Positions 12,314 through 25,886 are shown, numbered from the stretch's first letter. The stretch: 64,000 nucleotides of DNA from Styela clava (GCF_964204865.1 NC_135260.1:5642001-5706000), one strand, 5' to 3'. Notes: generated by a model from the letters alone, not told the origin. Made by a program: numbers and translations.

Positions 12314-14617
12314 AAGCTTTGACATATCTTTTTCACAGTCACGAAACTATGCCACAGAAATCTTGTAACATGAATTTTGGCAAAAACATGAACTAAACTT
12401 TGATCAGCACTTCGGAACAATTTATAAATTGTTTGCAACTGTGATATATTCTTTAACAACGTTTAACATATTAAATTATACTAATATACAATTGACTCTA
12501 ATTAATACTTTCCATGAACTTTTCCATGCAGTGCCTTATCTGGGAAAAATTCCAGCCCAAGCAGCCACTCAGCATATTCCATTAATATAGATGGTCTGTG
12601 AGTGAGTGTGCAAGAATAAATAACCAATGGACAAACCAAGATCTTTGCATAAGTGTCTAGATTAGTGGTTTTCAAACCTATAAGTACTGTCGCCCATTTG
12701 TTTGTGTCGGAGCTAAACACCCTTATGGTTCTACTTCCTTATTAATAAACAGGTATTTGGTATAACTTGCAACAAAATATATCAAATTTCTTTTTGCAAA
12801 AATTCATTTTGGTTTTCAATAATTTTGACTATTTAAAAAGAAGCATTACCCCCAAATTCTCCCTCCAATGTGACTCCTTCACCCCCAAGAGGACGCTACT
12901 GGTTTCTTATTATAACAAAATCCAGTTTACACAACTGGTGATTGACAAATGTCAGTATTTTTACATGCTTCTTAATCGCAATGAATTTGAAATGCTTCTA
13001 AAATAAGTATTCTTGCCTGTTTTCATATTTATTTTTCACTTCTCTTATGATTTTTCAACTTCCACTTCTGAGAATTATGTTGTTTCAAAGATTCTGTGAA
13101 ATGAATGAAATAAATTATACATATGTTAAATAAATATTTGCAGTTTTTCTTAACAAAAGTCTTCTTCTGGTTTGTGAATTAGATTTATTCAATATAAGAA
13201 GCAGGTCATAGTATAAACACTTTTCACTCCAATCAAGGCTCCAGACAAGCAGTTACTGGAAAAATGAAGAATACAACTTAAATACACAACTTTATACACA
13301 CCGTTAGCATCGTTCATTCATTAGAACACTATATTTAATTTGTTAACTCAACTCAAGTTACAAACTATATCACTCTATCCAAAGCTGTAAAAAAAACAGC
13401 CAGTGAGACATATAAGACTGCTGAAATCATAAACAGCATAATCTTTGCAGTTCAGCAAACATACATTAACCAACTGAGTTAGTTTAGGAGTGAATTGTTA
13501 AGTAGAACAAAATGAGAGCAAAATGAAAACCGAAATCTATTGGGACAAAACTAATCTAACAGGTATTAAGCTGTCCAACATATATTGAATATTGTATTAA
13601 AAATTGTATTCTTCTATTCTTAAATAATTCAATATAGATTGTGAAGCAAGGAAATGTTCCCTGAAGTCTGAATTATGATAGGAGAGAGATGAAGTCTGAA
13701 TTATAATAGGAGAGAGATAAGCAACATTTATAAATCTGAATCCTATATATGTTCACTGTAGTGAAAAAAAACTGACTGAAGTATATAAAAATATGAATGA
13801 GGGGAAGCACTACCCACTTCTCTCAATAAAAAGGAAAATAGATGTGAATCATGATTGAGTAAATCTACAATTTATGGTGACTGTGGATATAGCCCCACCC
13901 TAAAAACTACACCCATTAATAAAAATTTACCTAATAAATAATTATAGACAGAAGATGGCTAGATATCTGAAGATGACATACTTCCTGATTGTCGATTGAC
14001 ATTCTGACAATTTCTTCACCTATGAGTGATAATTCAACTTCCTATAAACCAGAATGAATGATGATCGTAGTACGTAATACAATAAATATTTATAATCAGC
14101 AGTATTCAGTGAGCATTGCTAATAATTTTAGTAGAGGGGAACTAGTTTGAATTAATTTTCTAGGATTTATAAGTTTAGACATTATTAGTAGACTGAAATA
14201 AAAGAACAACAATTTACAAGAATATTTCTGTAATGTTTCATCTGACCAAAGACAGACTTCCTCATACAAAGAGTTTACAACAATCAGGAATCTTGGAAAG
14301 TATAGTTATGTTCATTTCTTCTACAGCATCCTTGCATTATTCGCATACGAATCGACAAGCATAGAGGGCATAAAAGACCGATGGGAATTAGTCTTGCGTA
14401 ACCTAGCACACCATTTACAAGATGTCGCAATAATACAGAAATGACATTTTCAAGTTTCCTTTGATTAAAAATCTTCCACAAACGGTTTTCAGCAATGTGG
14501 CTAAGAATGAAATATCACTTTACAGTATCTTTGACATCTCAAAAGGTTTATTTCAAAATGGCCTACGAAAGCATTTTCTCATTTCAGAACACGACCCAGT
14601 CCTATAGTGGAGTAATC
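12314..14617. other. Spacer between G2 and G3
   Basis: Duplicated intergenic sequence with no supported gene. It includes a small local tandem duplication around 13660-13725, where the GAAGTCTGAATT...GGAGAGAGAT segment appears twice. From about 14234 on it is almost identical to 24868 onward. Confidence 0.55.
12470..12475 (+). promoter_or_regulatory. Candidate poly(A) signal of G2
   Basis: ATTAAA about 157 nt after the stop, in the position conserved with G1 and G4. Confidence 0.4.
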
Positions 14618-14823
14618 GGTACTCCCGTAGTATATGTACCAGGGTTAGGCCATGATTTTCTTCCGATTTTCCTTATTTCAGTTTTACCACAAGTTCGGGG
14701 ACTGTCTGTGTTGGCCAATTGAATATACCACATCATAGGTTTCAATCAATTCATACAACTTGATGTAAAGTAGGAGAACAAAATTAATTACCTCCATATT
14801 GGTATATACAATTCTGGAGTGAC
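14618..14823 (+). mobile_element. GGTACTCC-type MITE, copy 3
   Basis: Upstream of G3. Flanked by GAGTAATC and GAGTTATC, one mismatch. The right terminus has mutated to GGAGTGAC. Confidence 0.7.
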
Positions 14824-15095
14824 GAGTTATCTATAGATATATCAATGAGTAAGTATATTAGCAATTCCAAATAATGTCCATCAAGCACTTGCAATCTTAC
14901 ACTTTTATACAAATGACAAACAAAAATGCCAAGACAATGCATGACACAAGTAGATCATCGCTATGTTGTAATGATATTTCGCCCACATCCTAATTATAAT
15001 AATAAATATAAGGCAGCAATCATTACAAAAAAGAAACCAGAGGGAAGGAAGTGTTTCATAGTCACTGATTCCTATTAACAAGGAGAAATTCTGAA

Positions 15096-15102
15096 TATAA
15101 AT
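15096..15102 (+). promoter_or_regulatory. Candidate TATA box of G3
   Basis: TATAAAT about 150 bases upstream of the G3 start codon, in the conserved promoter block. Confidence 0.45.
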
Positions 15103-15252
15103 CAGAAGCTTGTTACATCAAGCGTTGAGACAGGTCTTGTATTTTATCAGTTGGATTTTGTCTTTAGCTATGTTAGTACTGTGTAATGATTTGAGTGATT
15201 GAAGAAACAAAGCAAAAAGAAGTTCAAAGAAGTTGCTGAAGATAAACTCAAC

Positions 15253-16756
15253 ATGAGGAAACATTCAAAACTCTTCAATAGCAAATGGTTGTTTATGCAG
15301 ATAGTTGGTGAGATCCCACTTACATAAATAGTTCCAAATCAAGAAATAAATGTACATTTGTTACCCAAAAACATAGTAGCCTGATGAATTCTCATCCAAA
15401 GTCATTCATGAAATAATAATTTTAATATTAGATTTTCATTAATATAAGATTTCTAAATTGTTTAAAAAGAAGAGTAATGGAGTTTTATACAATATAATTC
15501 TCAACCATGTATTAGATTGAGAAAATATCAATTCTATACATATAAACGTGTTTTGGGCTTCATGAGACTGATGAAAATTGGATAGATTTCGCAATGTTGT
15601 AATTGTAAAAACTTATTTCTTTATAGCACTAAGCATCAGTCTGAATGAAGCGGCATCCTGCACTGATTGTTCAAATCCAATACTTGGAACAACCACTTCT
15701 AAACCAAGTAAATCTTAAACAGCATAAAAAATTCAGTTTAAAAGTAAAACATCCAATCCTGAAATAAACTTTCCTTTCAAATTACAGCAGCAACAAATGG
15801 ATGGGAAACAACAACAAAATATCCAGAAGAAATTTCGACAACACTCAAAGCTGAACAGACTACAAAGCTGAACGGTCTACAAACGGAAATTTCGACAACA
15901 CTGAAAGCTGAACCAAATACAAAAGACAAAAGTAATGAAATTTTATTTGTCAAAACAATAGCAATTATCCAATACACAATCATAATAAAAACTAAACTTC
16001 ATGAATTTCAGTTAGTGAAGCTGAGCAGCAAACAACACTATCTGATTCAGACAGAACTGAATCTCATTCAACAACTGATTTGGACAAAAACATCACAGTT
16101 ACCACGGAAACCAATGGAAGTTCTGATTTATTGACAATTGCAATTCCATTGTCAGGAATAGTTGCTTTTATCTTGGGAGCTTTGTCAATCTTTGTCATAC
16201 GAAGGTAACAAGTAAAACAACACATAGTAGCAATAATTTCTCCACAATACTTTCACTTTGAATATCGTTTTGAAAATTCGGCGCAATTTCAAGGTTTCGT
16301 TTGAATGTGGTTGAACAATATGCTAATAAATATTTTTATTAATATTTTGAACCCAGGTATTGCAACAAAAACAAGAAACCGAAAAAGAAAGATTCAATGG
16401 AAATTGGAAGCATCCAACATCAGCAGCCAACTGTCCATGAACGAACAACATATGAAAACTACACACCAACATCAGATGAAAGTGGATATGAAGTTCCGAA
16501 TCAAGTTGATAACAAGAATGAACAAAGTGGATATGAAGTTCCGATTCCAGTTGATAACAAGAATGAACAAAGTGGATATGAAGTTCCGAATCCAGTTGAT
16601 AACAAGAATGAACAAAGTGGATATGAAGTTCCGATTCCAGTTGATAACAAGAATGAACAAAGTGGATATGAAGTTCCGATTCCAGTTGATAACAAGAATG
16701 AACAACAATATGAGGTTGTGAGAAGCGGAGCAGAATACCAATATGAAAATGCGTGA
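15253..16756 (+). CDS. G3: ectodomain-less family member with five tail repeats (type II stalk)
   Basis: Exons 15253-15307, 15627-15707, 15788-15931, 16012-16204 and 16357-16756 join to 873 nt (290 aa). After the signal peptide (MRKHSKLFNSKWLFMQIVA) the first lines of exon 2 are present, through CTDCSNPILGT. They are fused directly to the last codons of a type II exon 3 (TTSKP). About 150 residues of CUB-like domain are missing, yet the frame and the phase 1 boundary are kept. The stalk is the two-exon type (TNGWETTTKYPEE; then EAEQQTTLSDSDRTESHS) with helix LLTIAIPLSGIVAFILGALS. The tail is complete, with five SGYEVP-type repeats, QYEVV and YQYENA. The donor after the fused exon (GTAAAT) is acceptable but not strong. 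It could be a receptor chain without a binding head, or a decaying copy. Confidence 0.7.
16481..16705 (+). repeat. Five 45-nt tail repeats in G3
   Basis: Five head-to-tail in-frame copies of a 15-residue module, SGYEVP(N/I)(Q/P)VDNKNEQ. Copies differ mainly at residues 7 and 8. The near-identical G5 has two, and the length difference between the genes is exactly three units (135 nt). Confidence 0.95.
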
Positions 16757-19412
16757 ATGAGTGAAATAAATTCATCCAAACCTTTTGAATTGAAAAACTC
16801 GTGTTTTTTAGAAAAAAACACAAGTTATGGATTTCTCTCATGAAGAACTAAAATATTTATTTGTATTGAAGTCCAATTCATTTTGACTTCTGACTGAAGC
16901 AATGACAAATTGTGGAAGATTTTATAATTTGTGTTGTATTTTTTTTAATCAGGTCATTGTTTTATCAGAATTCTTCACATAATATATGAAGGATAGGGTT
17001 TTGAACTAAATATGAGTAGTAAGTATATTAATATATTTGAGTGTCCATAAAAAGCAATGATCTGAGAGGGATTGTCTGTACCCCTTCTTGTCATATTTTC
17101 GCTTGTCATTAGATGAAAGTGTGCTCATAATGAATAAAAATGAACGATTATGTTTCTGAATATCTTGAAAAATTTGATCACTATTTAGCTCTTTAAGCTT
17201 CGCTGAACTAATAATGGGTTATAAAGTCATGCTAACAATTGAGTTAAAAAGCTAACATTGAGACATCAAAAATTATGAGCAAAAGTCGTAACTACTGAAT
17301 TTAGGAAACTATGATAGTTCCACTCTGTACAGGTTTCACTTTCAACAACAATTTTTTGGCTAAAACATTTCAGTACGCACTTCAGCGTTTGAAATGAACT
17401 TTCTCCTACATGTCCTAGCTGTATTCCTAATAGCGATGTGCTCAATTATTTCAAGTCATTATCTACTAGAAACACTGTCCCTTAGAATGTCATTTGACAC
17501 TTACAAAAAATAGTCTTTTTAGTAAACAGTTCAGTTTTTTTAAGTCTTTCAAACTTCTAGAGCTTGAGACCATTCTTTGATTAAATTTTGGAGAAATATT
17601 CATTGCCTACTATAATTATTTCTACACCCATGCATTAATAATCTTGTGTGTTGACTTCTGATAGAAGTAAAAAAAAAAAAAAAAGAATTTCATATCATGG
17701 CAAAGAGAAAAACAAATAATACATGCTTAAATTGGTGAAATTGATAATTTTTCAAGTGAAACTATCCCAACAATATAATTTTCAACCATGTATGAGATTG
17801 AGAAAATATCAATTCTATACATATAAACATGTTTTTGGCTTTATAAGACTGATAAAATATGGATAACTTTTTTTGTTAATTCAAATACAGTAGACAAAAT
17901 ATAATTATTTTCGAATCGATTTGAATACCGGTAATTGATTTTGGACATTCCAGGGAACCTACCACTTTCAAACTAATATTTGCGACTGTTTCTGCATGTC
18001 TTTTTAAAATATCTTAGTGTTTTGTTTTGTTCAAACCATAATCAGTTTGCTATTGTTTAAATATAACATAAATAAATTTATTGTAAAATATTGAGTGCTG
18101 AACATTATTAAACAATATTTAATGGGAGTCACGACAAAAAGTATCACGTCACCAGAAAATGCTGTGATTACCTAATCGCCCACAATCTCGCAGTTTTAAA
18201 GCAGTTAGTAGTATGGGATAGGTTTAAAACTGAACTTCAAATGAAATTTAAAAATGACTGAAAAAGTTTAGTTGCAGCAGATAAGATGCAAAAATCCATT
18301 GACAGTAACCAGTAATGCTAACCAGTTTACTGATCTCATAAAATTCTGTAAGACGGTTTTATAGAACCGGTGCGAACCGGCTGAATTCCACCACTGAGCA
18401 TATCGAACTAATATAGAAACCCACTGAGTGAGTGTGCATGAGTAGGGACAAATGGACCAATAAATTTGGTCCGACCCGAAATAAAAGATACATGAATTCA
18501 TTGCTTAATCAAGCTACATTACTATAATTTAAACTAATAAACTGATATGCGAAAAATAATTGTTAATATTACCAATAGCAACTCTGCAATGTAAGAATAT
18601 CTGAATATGGCATACTTCCTGACTGTCGGTCGACATTCTGACACTTTTTTTCACCCATAAGTGATAAATCAACTTCCTATAAACCAGAATCAAACATGGT
18701 GATAGTACATTATACAATTAATATCTATAATCAGCAGTATTTGATGAAACAATCATCAGTGAGCATTGCTAATAATTTTAGTTTCTATCATTAGTCATAG
18801 AGGGAAACTCGTTTGAATTAATTATCCAGAATTTATAAGTTAGACATTATTAGTAGACTGAAATAAATAACAACAATTTACAAGATATGCAACTCAAGAG
18901 TCCTGGTACACACTAAGACAGATATAATTCAGATATAACGTTTCATCTGACCAAAATCAGACTTCCTCTTGTCATCATGCGGTTTAAATGTGGCGATAAA
19001 TAAATTTGTTTAAAAATAGTTGTGACCCAAATAATGAGTTAATTATTTATATTTAGAAACAGATTGTGACGAAAAAAATACAATCAGACTCTTGAATTGT
19101 ATAGTATGGTATTTTTATTCCTGCTACAGCATCCTTGCATTATCTGCATACGATTCCACTAGCGCAAGGGCATTGAGAAAGGATTGGGAGTTAGTCTAAC
19201 GCAACCTGTACTTATAATTTACAAGATGTTCCAATAATACGCAAATGACAATTTCAAGTTTCGTTTGGCTTTATTTTCCAGCAATGTGGTTGACAAGGGA
19301 ATCTCACTTAAACCTTACAGTAGGTTTGACATCTCAAATGCTTTCTTTCAAAATGGCCTACGAGAGTATTTTCACATTTCAGAACAGGACCCAGTCCTGT
19401 AGTTTAGTAATC
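16757..19412. other. Spacer between G3 and G4
   Basis: From about 17355 it repeats the sequence at the start of the window. Relative to that copy it lacks about 740 bases at 18470, where it jumps directly to ACCCGAAATAAAAG. No gene is supported. Confidence 0.55.
16765..16770 (+). promoter_or_regulatory. AATAAA just after the G3 stop
   Basis: AATAAA begins only nine bases after the stop. It may be too close to the coding region to be the main poly(A) signal. Confidence 0.2.
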
Positions 19413-19620
19413 AGTACTCCCGTAGTATATGTACAAGGGGAGGGCCATAATTTTATTCCAATTTTCCCTATTTTAGTTCTATTACGAGCTCGGGACTGTC
19501 TGTGTTAGCCAAGTGAATATACCTCCTGCCCATACGTTTCAGTCACTTTACACAACTTGGTGTAAAGTAGGCGAACAAAATTAGTTACCTCCATATTGCT
19601 ACATATACTACTGGAGAGCC
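19413..19620 (+). mobile_element. GGTACTCC-type MITE, copy 4
   Basis: Upstream of G4, flanked by TAGTAATC and GAGTAATC. Confidence 0.7.
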
Positions 19621-20112
19621 GAGTAATCAATAGATATATCAATGAGTAAGTATTTTAGCAATTCCAAATCATTCCCATCATCCACTAGAAACTAACCTGT
19701 TTAAGGACTGTTTGACCTATGAATCAAATGTTCTAAATTGTAACAAAGAAAATCTTACACTTCTATACAAATGTCAAACATTACAAAATGCCAAGATAAT
19801 ACATGACACAAGTAGATCATCGCTATGCTGTAATGGTATTTCACCCACATCATTAATTAAAAAAATAAATATAAGTCAGTAATCATCAGCCTATGTAGTA
19901 GAAACTAGAGAGAGGTGTTTCATATTCACTGATTCACATTAACAATGAGAGATTCTAAATTAAAATCAGATGGTTGTTACATTAAGTGTTGAAACAGTTC
20001 TTGTATTTTATCATTTGGATTTTGTCTCTATGTCAGTATTGTGTAATGAATTAAGTGATTGAAAAAACAAAGCAAAGAAAAGTTCAAAGAAGTTGCTGAA
20101 GATAAACTAAAC

Positions 20113-22863
20113 ATGTGGAAACATTCAAAACTCTTCATTTGCAAATGGTTGTTAATCCAGATAATTGGTGAGATCTTACTTAGATAAATAGTTCCAAATC
20201 AAAAAATAAATGTACATTTGTTACCGAAAAAACATAGTAGCCTGATGAATTCTCATCCAAAGTCATTCATGAAATAATAATTTTAATATTAGGTTTTCAT
20301 TAATATAAGATTTCTAAATTGTTTAAAAATGGAGTAAAGGAGTTTTATACAATATAATTTTCAACCATGTAATGAGATTGAGAAAATAACAATTTTATAC
20401 ATATAAACATGTTTTTGGCTTTACAAGACTGTTAAAATATGGATGGATTTCTCAATGTTGTAATTGTAAAAACTTATTTCTTTATAGCACTAAGCATCAG
20501 TCTGAATGAAGCGGCACCCTGCACTGATTGTTCAAATACAATACTTGGAACAGAAAGTAAGAATATCACATATGGACCAAGTAATGAATACAACTGCAAC
20601 TGTGATTGGACGATACCAACAAGAATGGACACAGATCATGGAACTGCAGTTGTTCTGGTGTTACAAAAAAATTCAATGCTAATGACAACTGGTAGTGGAA
20701 TTACAGACTGCTCTGGGGAAATCAGATTCCCAAGTAAGCTATATTATACTATTCTAGCTATATTATACTATTACTATACTAATATACGACAACCGTACAG
20801 CAACAATTATTAATAAAAAAACATTAGTAAATACAAAATTGTATCAATACTTTTACAGGTACTGTTTCTCATAAATGCGACTTTCCAAGAAACTACTGTC
20901 TTGCATTTGCAACTGCATCAACCGTTTGCAACATCAACAAAATCAGAGAGAAAATTCCAGTTGCAAATCACACCTGTGATTCAATCATTTCATGGAATGA
21001 AGCTGGAGGAAGCCCATATAAGATACGATATTATGCAAGAAATTATGCTGGTTACTCAAAATACTTCACAATACAATATCTTGTAATAAATTGCAGACCA
21101 ACAACCACACCTGCACTGAGTGAGTAATTTTTTATTTATGCAATGCCTAATCATGTCTTATGCTCAAGTAATCACAGATATACCAATCTATAAAGAACCA
21201 TATTTATCACACCCGGGAGAGGTGGTGGGATGGGGGGAACCTGAGATGTGTATCCTACAACTGGAGTGGGCAAGGTTTTGGACTAGAGGCCAGAAAGTTT
21301 GCCCACCTAGAATGACGGGCCATGTAAGTATAACGTGAAAAGTTACATTTTATGAACGATACCCAGTGTTACAAAAGTAAAAGTGGAAAACAATAAGCCT
21401 CGTGCCAAAACTAAATTAATCGCAATCTCAACAAATTCCTCGAGCTATTTTTAGCTAAAATATAAAAATTAAGTTTTAGTTTGGTTATGGCAGCATCAGG
21501 CGGGCCAAATTGAACTACCAAACGTTCCGATTATGGCCCGCAGGCTATAGTTTGCCCATGTCAGTCCTACAATGTCAACACAGTTTAAGTGTAACATTTT
21601 AACCACTAGGGCCAGGCGACCACGCCCATATTGCTCTTGTTGAACGATATATCTCAATTTCAGGATGTGAGAATCAAACTTTTATTACAAAATTTTAGCC
21701 ACGATAACTGAGCAAGCAACAACAATAGCAACTCATCCAAAAGATACATCATCTTATGAAACATTCTCAACCACTGAATCAACCAGAACCGCTGACAACA
21801 TTCAATGTCCCATTGAAGACTGTGAATGCACCAGCACCCAAGTATCAGAGGAGAATACAGTACCAAACTATTCTCAAACATCACTGATCATTGCTATTCC
21901 AGTGTCAGGAATTGTGGGTTTGATCATTGGAGTTTTGTTGACACTCATAATACCAAAGTAAGCATTGATGGTATAAATTAGATGAATATCATTTATGTTA
22001 CTCAAGTATGCTTGAATACAAGATATCAACAAAGGATTCAACCCAGTACTGTTAAGTCAGTGATAATCTCCATCTTCTGATTGCAAGATTACCAAAATTC
22101 TAACCCAGTCTCAAGCTGCTAATCATGAGTCTACAAGATTTTGACCTCAACTCTCAACTCCACAAATAATAAAAATGACTGACTCTATCTTCTGATGCCT
22201 ATGTTCTATTGAATCAAGTTGATTTTACCAATCTAATTCAAAGTTTAGAGAAAAAAACATAGTACTGTATCCAGATACTGCTGGATGACAATATTTTAAC
22301 TTTGATCATTGTGGAAGTTGCAAGCCTCATTAGTTTCAATTAGAAACGCTAATGACTATAGAATCTTAATAATTTATAATTTTAATTATAACTATTGAAA
22401 CTTGAACAACTAACTCCAGCCATAGTGCATGATTGCCAACAGGTAAATTCATGTTGATAATAAATGGAACACAACCAGTGTTAGCAGCCATGTTTCCAAT
22501 AGAAGCCTCAAATATCAAATTCACATTTTTGTGTGGGACCCAGTGAGGTAATGAAGCAAATGTCAAAATTAAAAGTGATTAGTCTCAGTGACTCTATCTA
22601 TGAATTATTCATCAACTTAGATTATATTTCTATCCAACACCAGGTACCGCAACAACAACAACAAGAAACCAAAGAACAAAGATTCAATAGAGATTGGAAG
22701 CATTCAACAACAGCAGCCAACTGTACATGAACGAATAACATATGAAAACTACGCACTAACATCAGATGAAAGTGCATATGAAGTTCCGATTCCAGTTGAT
22801 AACAAGAATGAACAACAATATGAGGTTATAATAACTGGAAAGGAATATCAATATGACAATTGA
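20113..22863 (+). CDS. G4: CUB-like receptor with one tail repeat (type I stalk)
   Basis: Exons 20113-20167, 20488-20733, 20859-21119, 21699-21957 and 22644-22863 join to 1,041 nt (346 aa). The signal peptide is MWKHSKLFICKWLLIQIIA. The ectodomain keeps the ten cysteines, but the usual LLLQNVSLP has become LVLQKNSMLM, so the second N-glycosylation site is lost. The stalk is ten residues longer than in G1 (extra EENTVPNYSQ before the helix). The tail has TYENY, one variant repeat SAYEVPIPVDNKNEQ, QYEVI and YQYDN. Upstream, the TATA box shared by its relatives has decayed to AAATTAAAATC, so expression may differ. Confidence 0.78.
21262..21565 (+). mobile_element. hAT-like MITE in intron 3 of G4
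   Basis: Same insertion as in G1 and G2 intron 3, flanked by CCTACAAC and CCTACAAT. Confidence 0.65.
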
Positions 22864-25251
22864 AAGCTTGGACATATCTTTTTTGAAAGTCACAAACTAT
22901 GCCACAGAAATTTTGTTACATAAATTTGGGCAAAAACATGAACTAAACTTTGATCAGCTCTCCGGAGCAATTTAGAAGTTGTTTGCATCTGTGATCTATA
23001 TTCTTCAACAACGTTTAACATAATAAATTATATCAATTTACAATTATCTATATTTAATACATTCGATTCGAAGAACTTTTCATGCAGTGCCTTATCTGGG
23101 AAAAGTTCTAGCCCAAGCAGCCGCTCAGCATATTCTACTATTATAGATGATCTGTGAGTGAGTGTGCATGAGTAGATAACTAATGGACCAATCAAGATCT
23201 TTGCATAAGTGTCTGGATCAGTTGTTTCAAACCTATAATTACTGTCGCCCCCTTACAGCACTCTACACATCACATCGCCCCCGGCAAATGAAGAAGAAGA
23301 AGAAATGATAACACAAACCCAATTAAAAAATAATATTACAGTATGGTGTTTGTGAGACAAACGAGCTCGAGATCTTCAGCAAATTTATTTTATGTCCAGA
23401 GATTATTTGGTCAGGTACAATCTTAGATCACCCATTTCTTTATGTCAAAGCTTAAAACCTTCCCGGTTCTACTTCCACGTAAATGAGCAGGTATTTGCTA
23501 GATGACTTGCGCCAAAATATATCAAATTCCTTCTTGCAAAAATTCATTTCGGTTTGCGATAATTTTGACTATTTCCCGAAAGCATTACCCCCAATGTAAC
23601 CTCCAAAGGAATGCTACTGGCTTCTTATTATAACAAAATCCAGTTTACACAACTGGTGACCAACAATTGTCAGTATTTTTACATGCTTCTTAATCGCAAT
23701 GAATTTGAAATGCTTCTAAAATAAGTTTTCTTGCCTGTTTTCTGATTTCGTTTTTGTTTCAAATGTCAAATAAATATATTTACAGTTCATATTCACAGAA
23801 GTCTTCTTCTGGTTTGTAAATTAGATTTGTTCAATATAAGAAGCAGGTCATAGTATAAACACTTTTCACTCCAATCAAGGCTTCAGATAAACAGTCAGTA
23901 AAAATACAACTTAAATACACAACTATATACACACAATCGGCATCATTTAATCATTAAATCACAATATAATAATTTGTTAACACAACTCATGTTACAATTA
24001 CAAACTATATCTCTCTAGCCAAAACTGTAGAAAAACAGCCAGTGAGACATATAAGACTGCTGAAATCATAAAGAGCATAATCATTGCAGTTCAGCAAACT
24101 CTAAACAATACATAACCAATTGGGATAAGTTTAGGAATGAATTGTTAAGTAGAACAAAATGAGAGAAAAGTGGAAACCAAAAACTATGAGGACAAAACTA
24201 ATCTAACAGGTATTAAGCTGTCCAACATATATTGAATATTGTATTAAAAATTGTATTCTTCTATTCTTAAATAATTCAATATAGGTTGTGAAGCAAAGCA
24301 ATGTTCCCTGAAGTCTGAATTATAATAGGAGAGAGATAAGCAACATTTATGAATCTGATTCTTATATATGTTCAATGTAATGAAGAAAACCTGACTGAAG
24401 TATATAAATACATGAATGAGGGGAACCACTACCCACTTCCCTCAATAAAAAGGAAAATAAATGTGACCCATGAGTGAGGTAATCTACCATTTATGGTGAC
24501 TGTGGATATAGCCTCACCCCAAAAACAACACCCATTAATAAAAATTTACCTAATTAATAATTATAGACAGAAGATGGCTGGATATCTTAATATGGCATAC
24601 TTCCTGATTGTCGGTTGACATTCTGACAATTTCTTCACCTATGAGTGATAATTCAACTTCCTATAAACCAGAATGAATGATGATCGTAGTACGTAATACA
24701 ATAAATATCTATAATCAGCAGTATTTGATGAAACAATCATCAGTGAGCATTGCTAATAATTTTAGCAGAGCGAAACTAGTTTGAATTAAATTTTTAGGAT
24801 TTATAAGTTTAGACATTGTTAGTAGAATGAAATAAAAGGACAACAATTTACAAGAATATTTCTGTAACGTTTCATCTGACCAAAGACAGACTTCCTCATA
24901 CAAAGAGTTTACAACAATCAGGAATCTTGGAAAGTATAGTTATGTTCATTTCTTCTACAGCATCCTTGCATTATTCGCATACGAATCGACAAGCATAGAG
25001 GGCATAAAAGACCGATGGGAATTAGTCTTGCGTAACCTAGCACACCATTTACAAGATGTCGCAATAATACAGAAATGACATTTTCAAGTTTCCTTTGATT
25101 AAAAATCTTCCACAAACGGTTTTCAGCAATGTGGCTAAGAATGAAATATCACTTTACAGTATCTTTGACATCTCAAAAGGTTTATTTCAAAATGGCCTAC
25201 GAAAGCATTTTCTCATTTCAGAACACGACCCAGTCCTATAGTGGAGTAATC
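22864..25251. other. Spacer between G4 and G5
   Basis: Duplicated intergenic sequence. It carries the same CCCC-rich decayed hAT-like piece near 23219-23300 as the spacers after G1 and G2. No gene is supported. Confidence 0.55.
23022..23027 (+). promoter_or_regulatory. Candidate poly(A) signal of G4
   Basis: AATAAA about 160 nt after the stop, in the position where G1 and G2 have ATTAAA. Confidence 0.45.
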
Positions 25252-25457
25252 GGTACTCCCGTAGTATATGTACCAGGGTTAGGCCATGATTTTCTTCCGA
25301 TTTTCCTTATTTCAGTTTTACCACAAGTTCGGGGACTGTCTGTGTTGGCCAATTGAATATACCACATCATAGGTTTCAATCAATTCATACAACTTGATGT
25401 AAAGTAGGAGAACAAAATTAATTACCTCCATATTGGTATATACAATTCTGGAGTGAC
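25252..25457 (+). mobile_element. GGTACTCC-type MITE, copy 5
   Basis: Identical copy of the element before G3, carried along by the G3/G5 segmental duplication. Confidence 0.7.
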
Positions 25458-25729
25458 GAGTTATCTATAGATATATCAATGAGTAAGTATATTAGCAATT
25501 CCAAATAATGTCCATCAAGCACTTGCAATCTTACACTTTTATACAAATGACAAACAAAAATGCCAAGACAATGCATGACACAAGTAGATCATCGCTATGT
25601 TGTAATGATATTTCGCCCACATCCTAATTATAATAATAAATATAAGGCAGCAATCATTACAAAAAAGAAACCAGAGGGAAGGAAGTGTTTCATAGTCACT
25701 GATTCCTATTAACAAGGAGAAATTCTGAA

Positions 25730-25736
25730 TATAAAT
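25730..25736 (+). promoter_or_regulatory. Candidate TATA box of G5
   Basis: TATAAAT about 150 bases upstream of the start codon, in a region identical to that before G3. Confidence 0.45.
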
Positions 25737-25886
25737 CAGAAGCTTGTTACATCAAGCGTTGAGACAGGTCTTGTATTTTATCAGTTGGATTTTGTCTTTA
25801 GCTATGTTAGTACTGTGTAATGATTTGAGTGATTGAAGAAACAAAGCAAAAAGAAGTTCAAAGAAGTTGCTGAAGATAAACTCAAC

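Noticed and set aside
14284..14722. Identical small frames at 14284-14481, 14495-14722 and at 24918-25115, 25129-25356.
   Set aside because: They are identical because they lie in the G3/G5 duplication. The versions in other spacers are broken, and 14495-14722 overlaps the MITE.
16477..16756. Classical ITIM motifs throughout the tails.
   Set aside because: SGYEVP fails at the +3 position and QQYEVI fails at -2. Only the YEVL repeat of G9 fits.
16323..16841. Long open frames on the minus strand over the tail repeats of G3, G5 and G9.
   Set aside because: The 45-nt repeat is a multiple of three and lacks stops in several frames, so long shadow frames arise automatically. The + strand frame matches the other members and the splice sites.
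21590..21640. A tRNA-like A box on the minus strand (TGGCCCTAGTGGTTAA) in intron 3 of type I genes, suggesting a SINE.
   Set aside because: No B box lies at a suitable distance and no poly(A) or target duplication bounds it. It could be an old SINE split by the hAT MITE, but I cannot support that.
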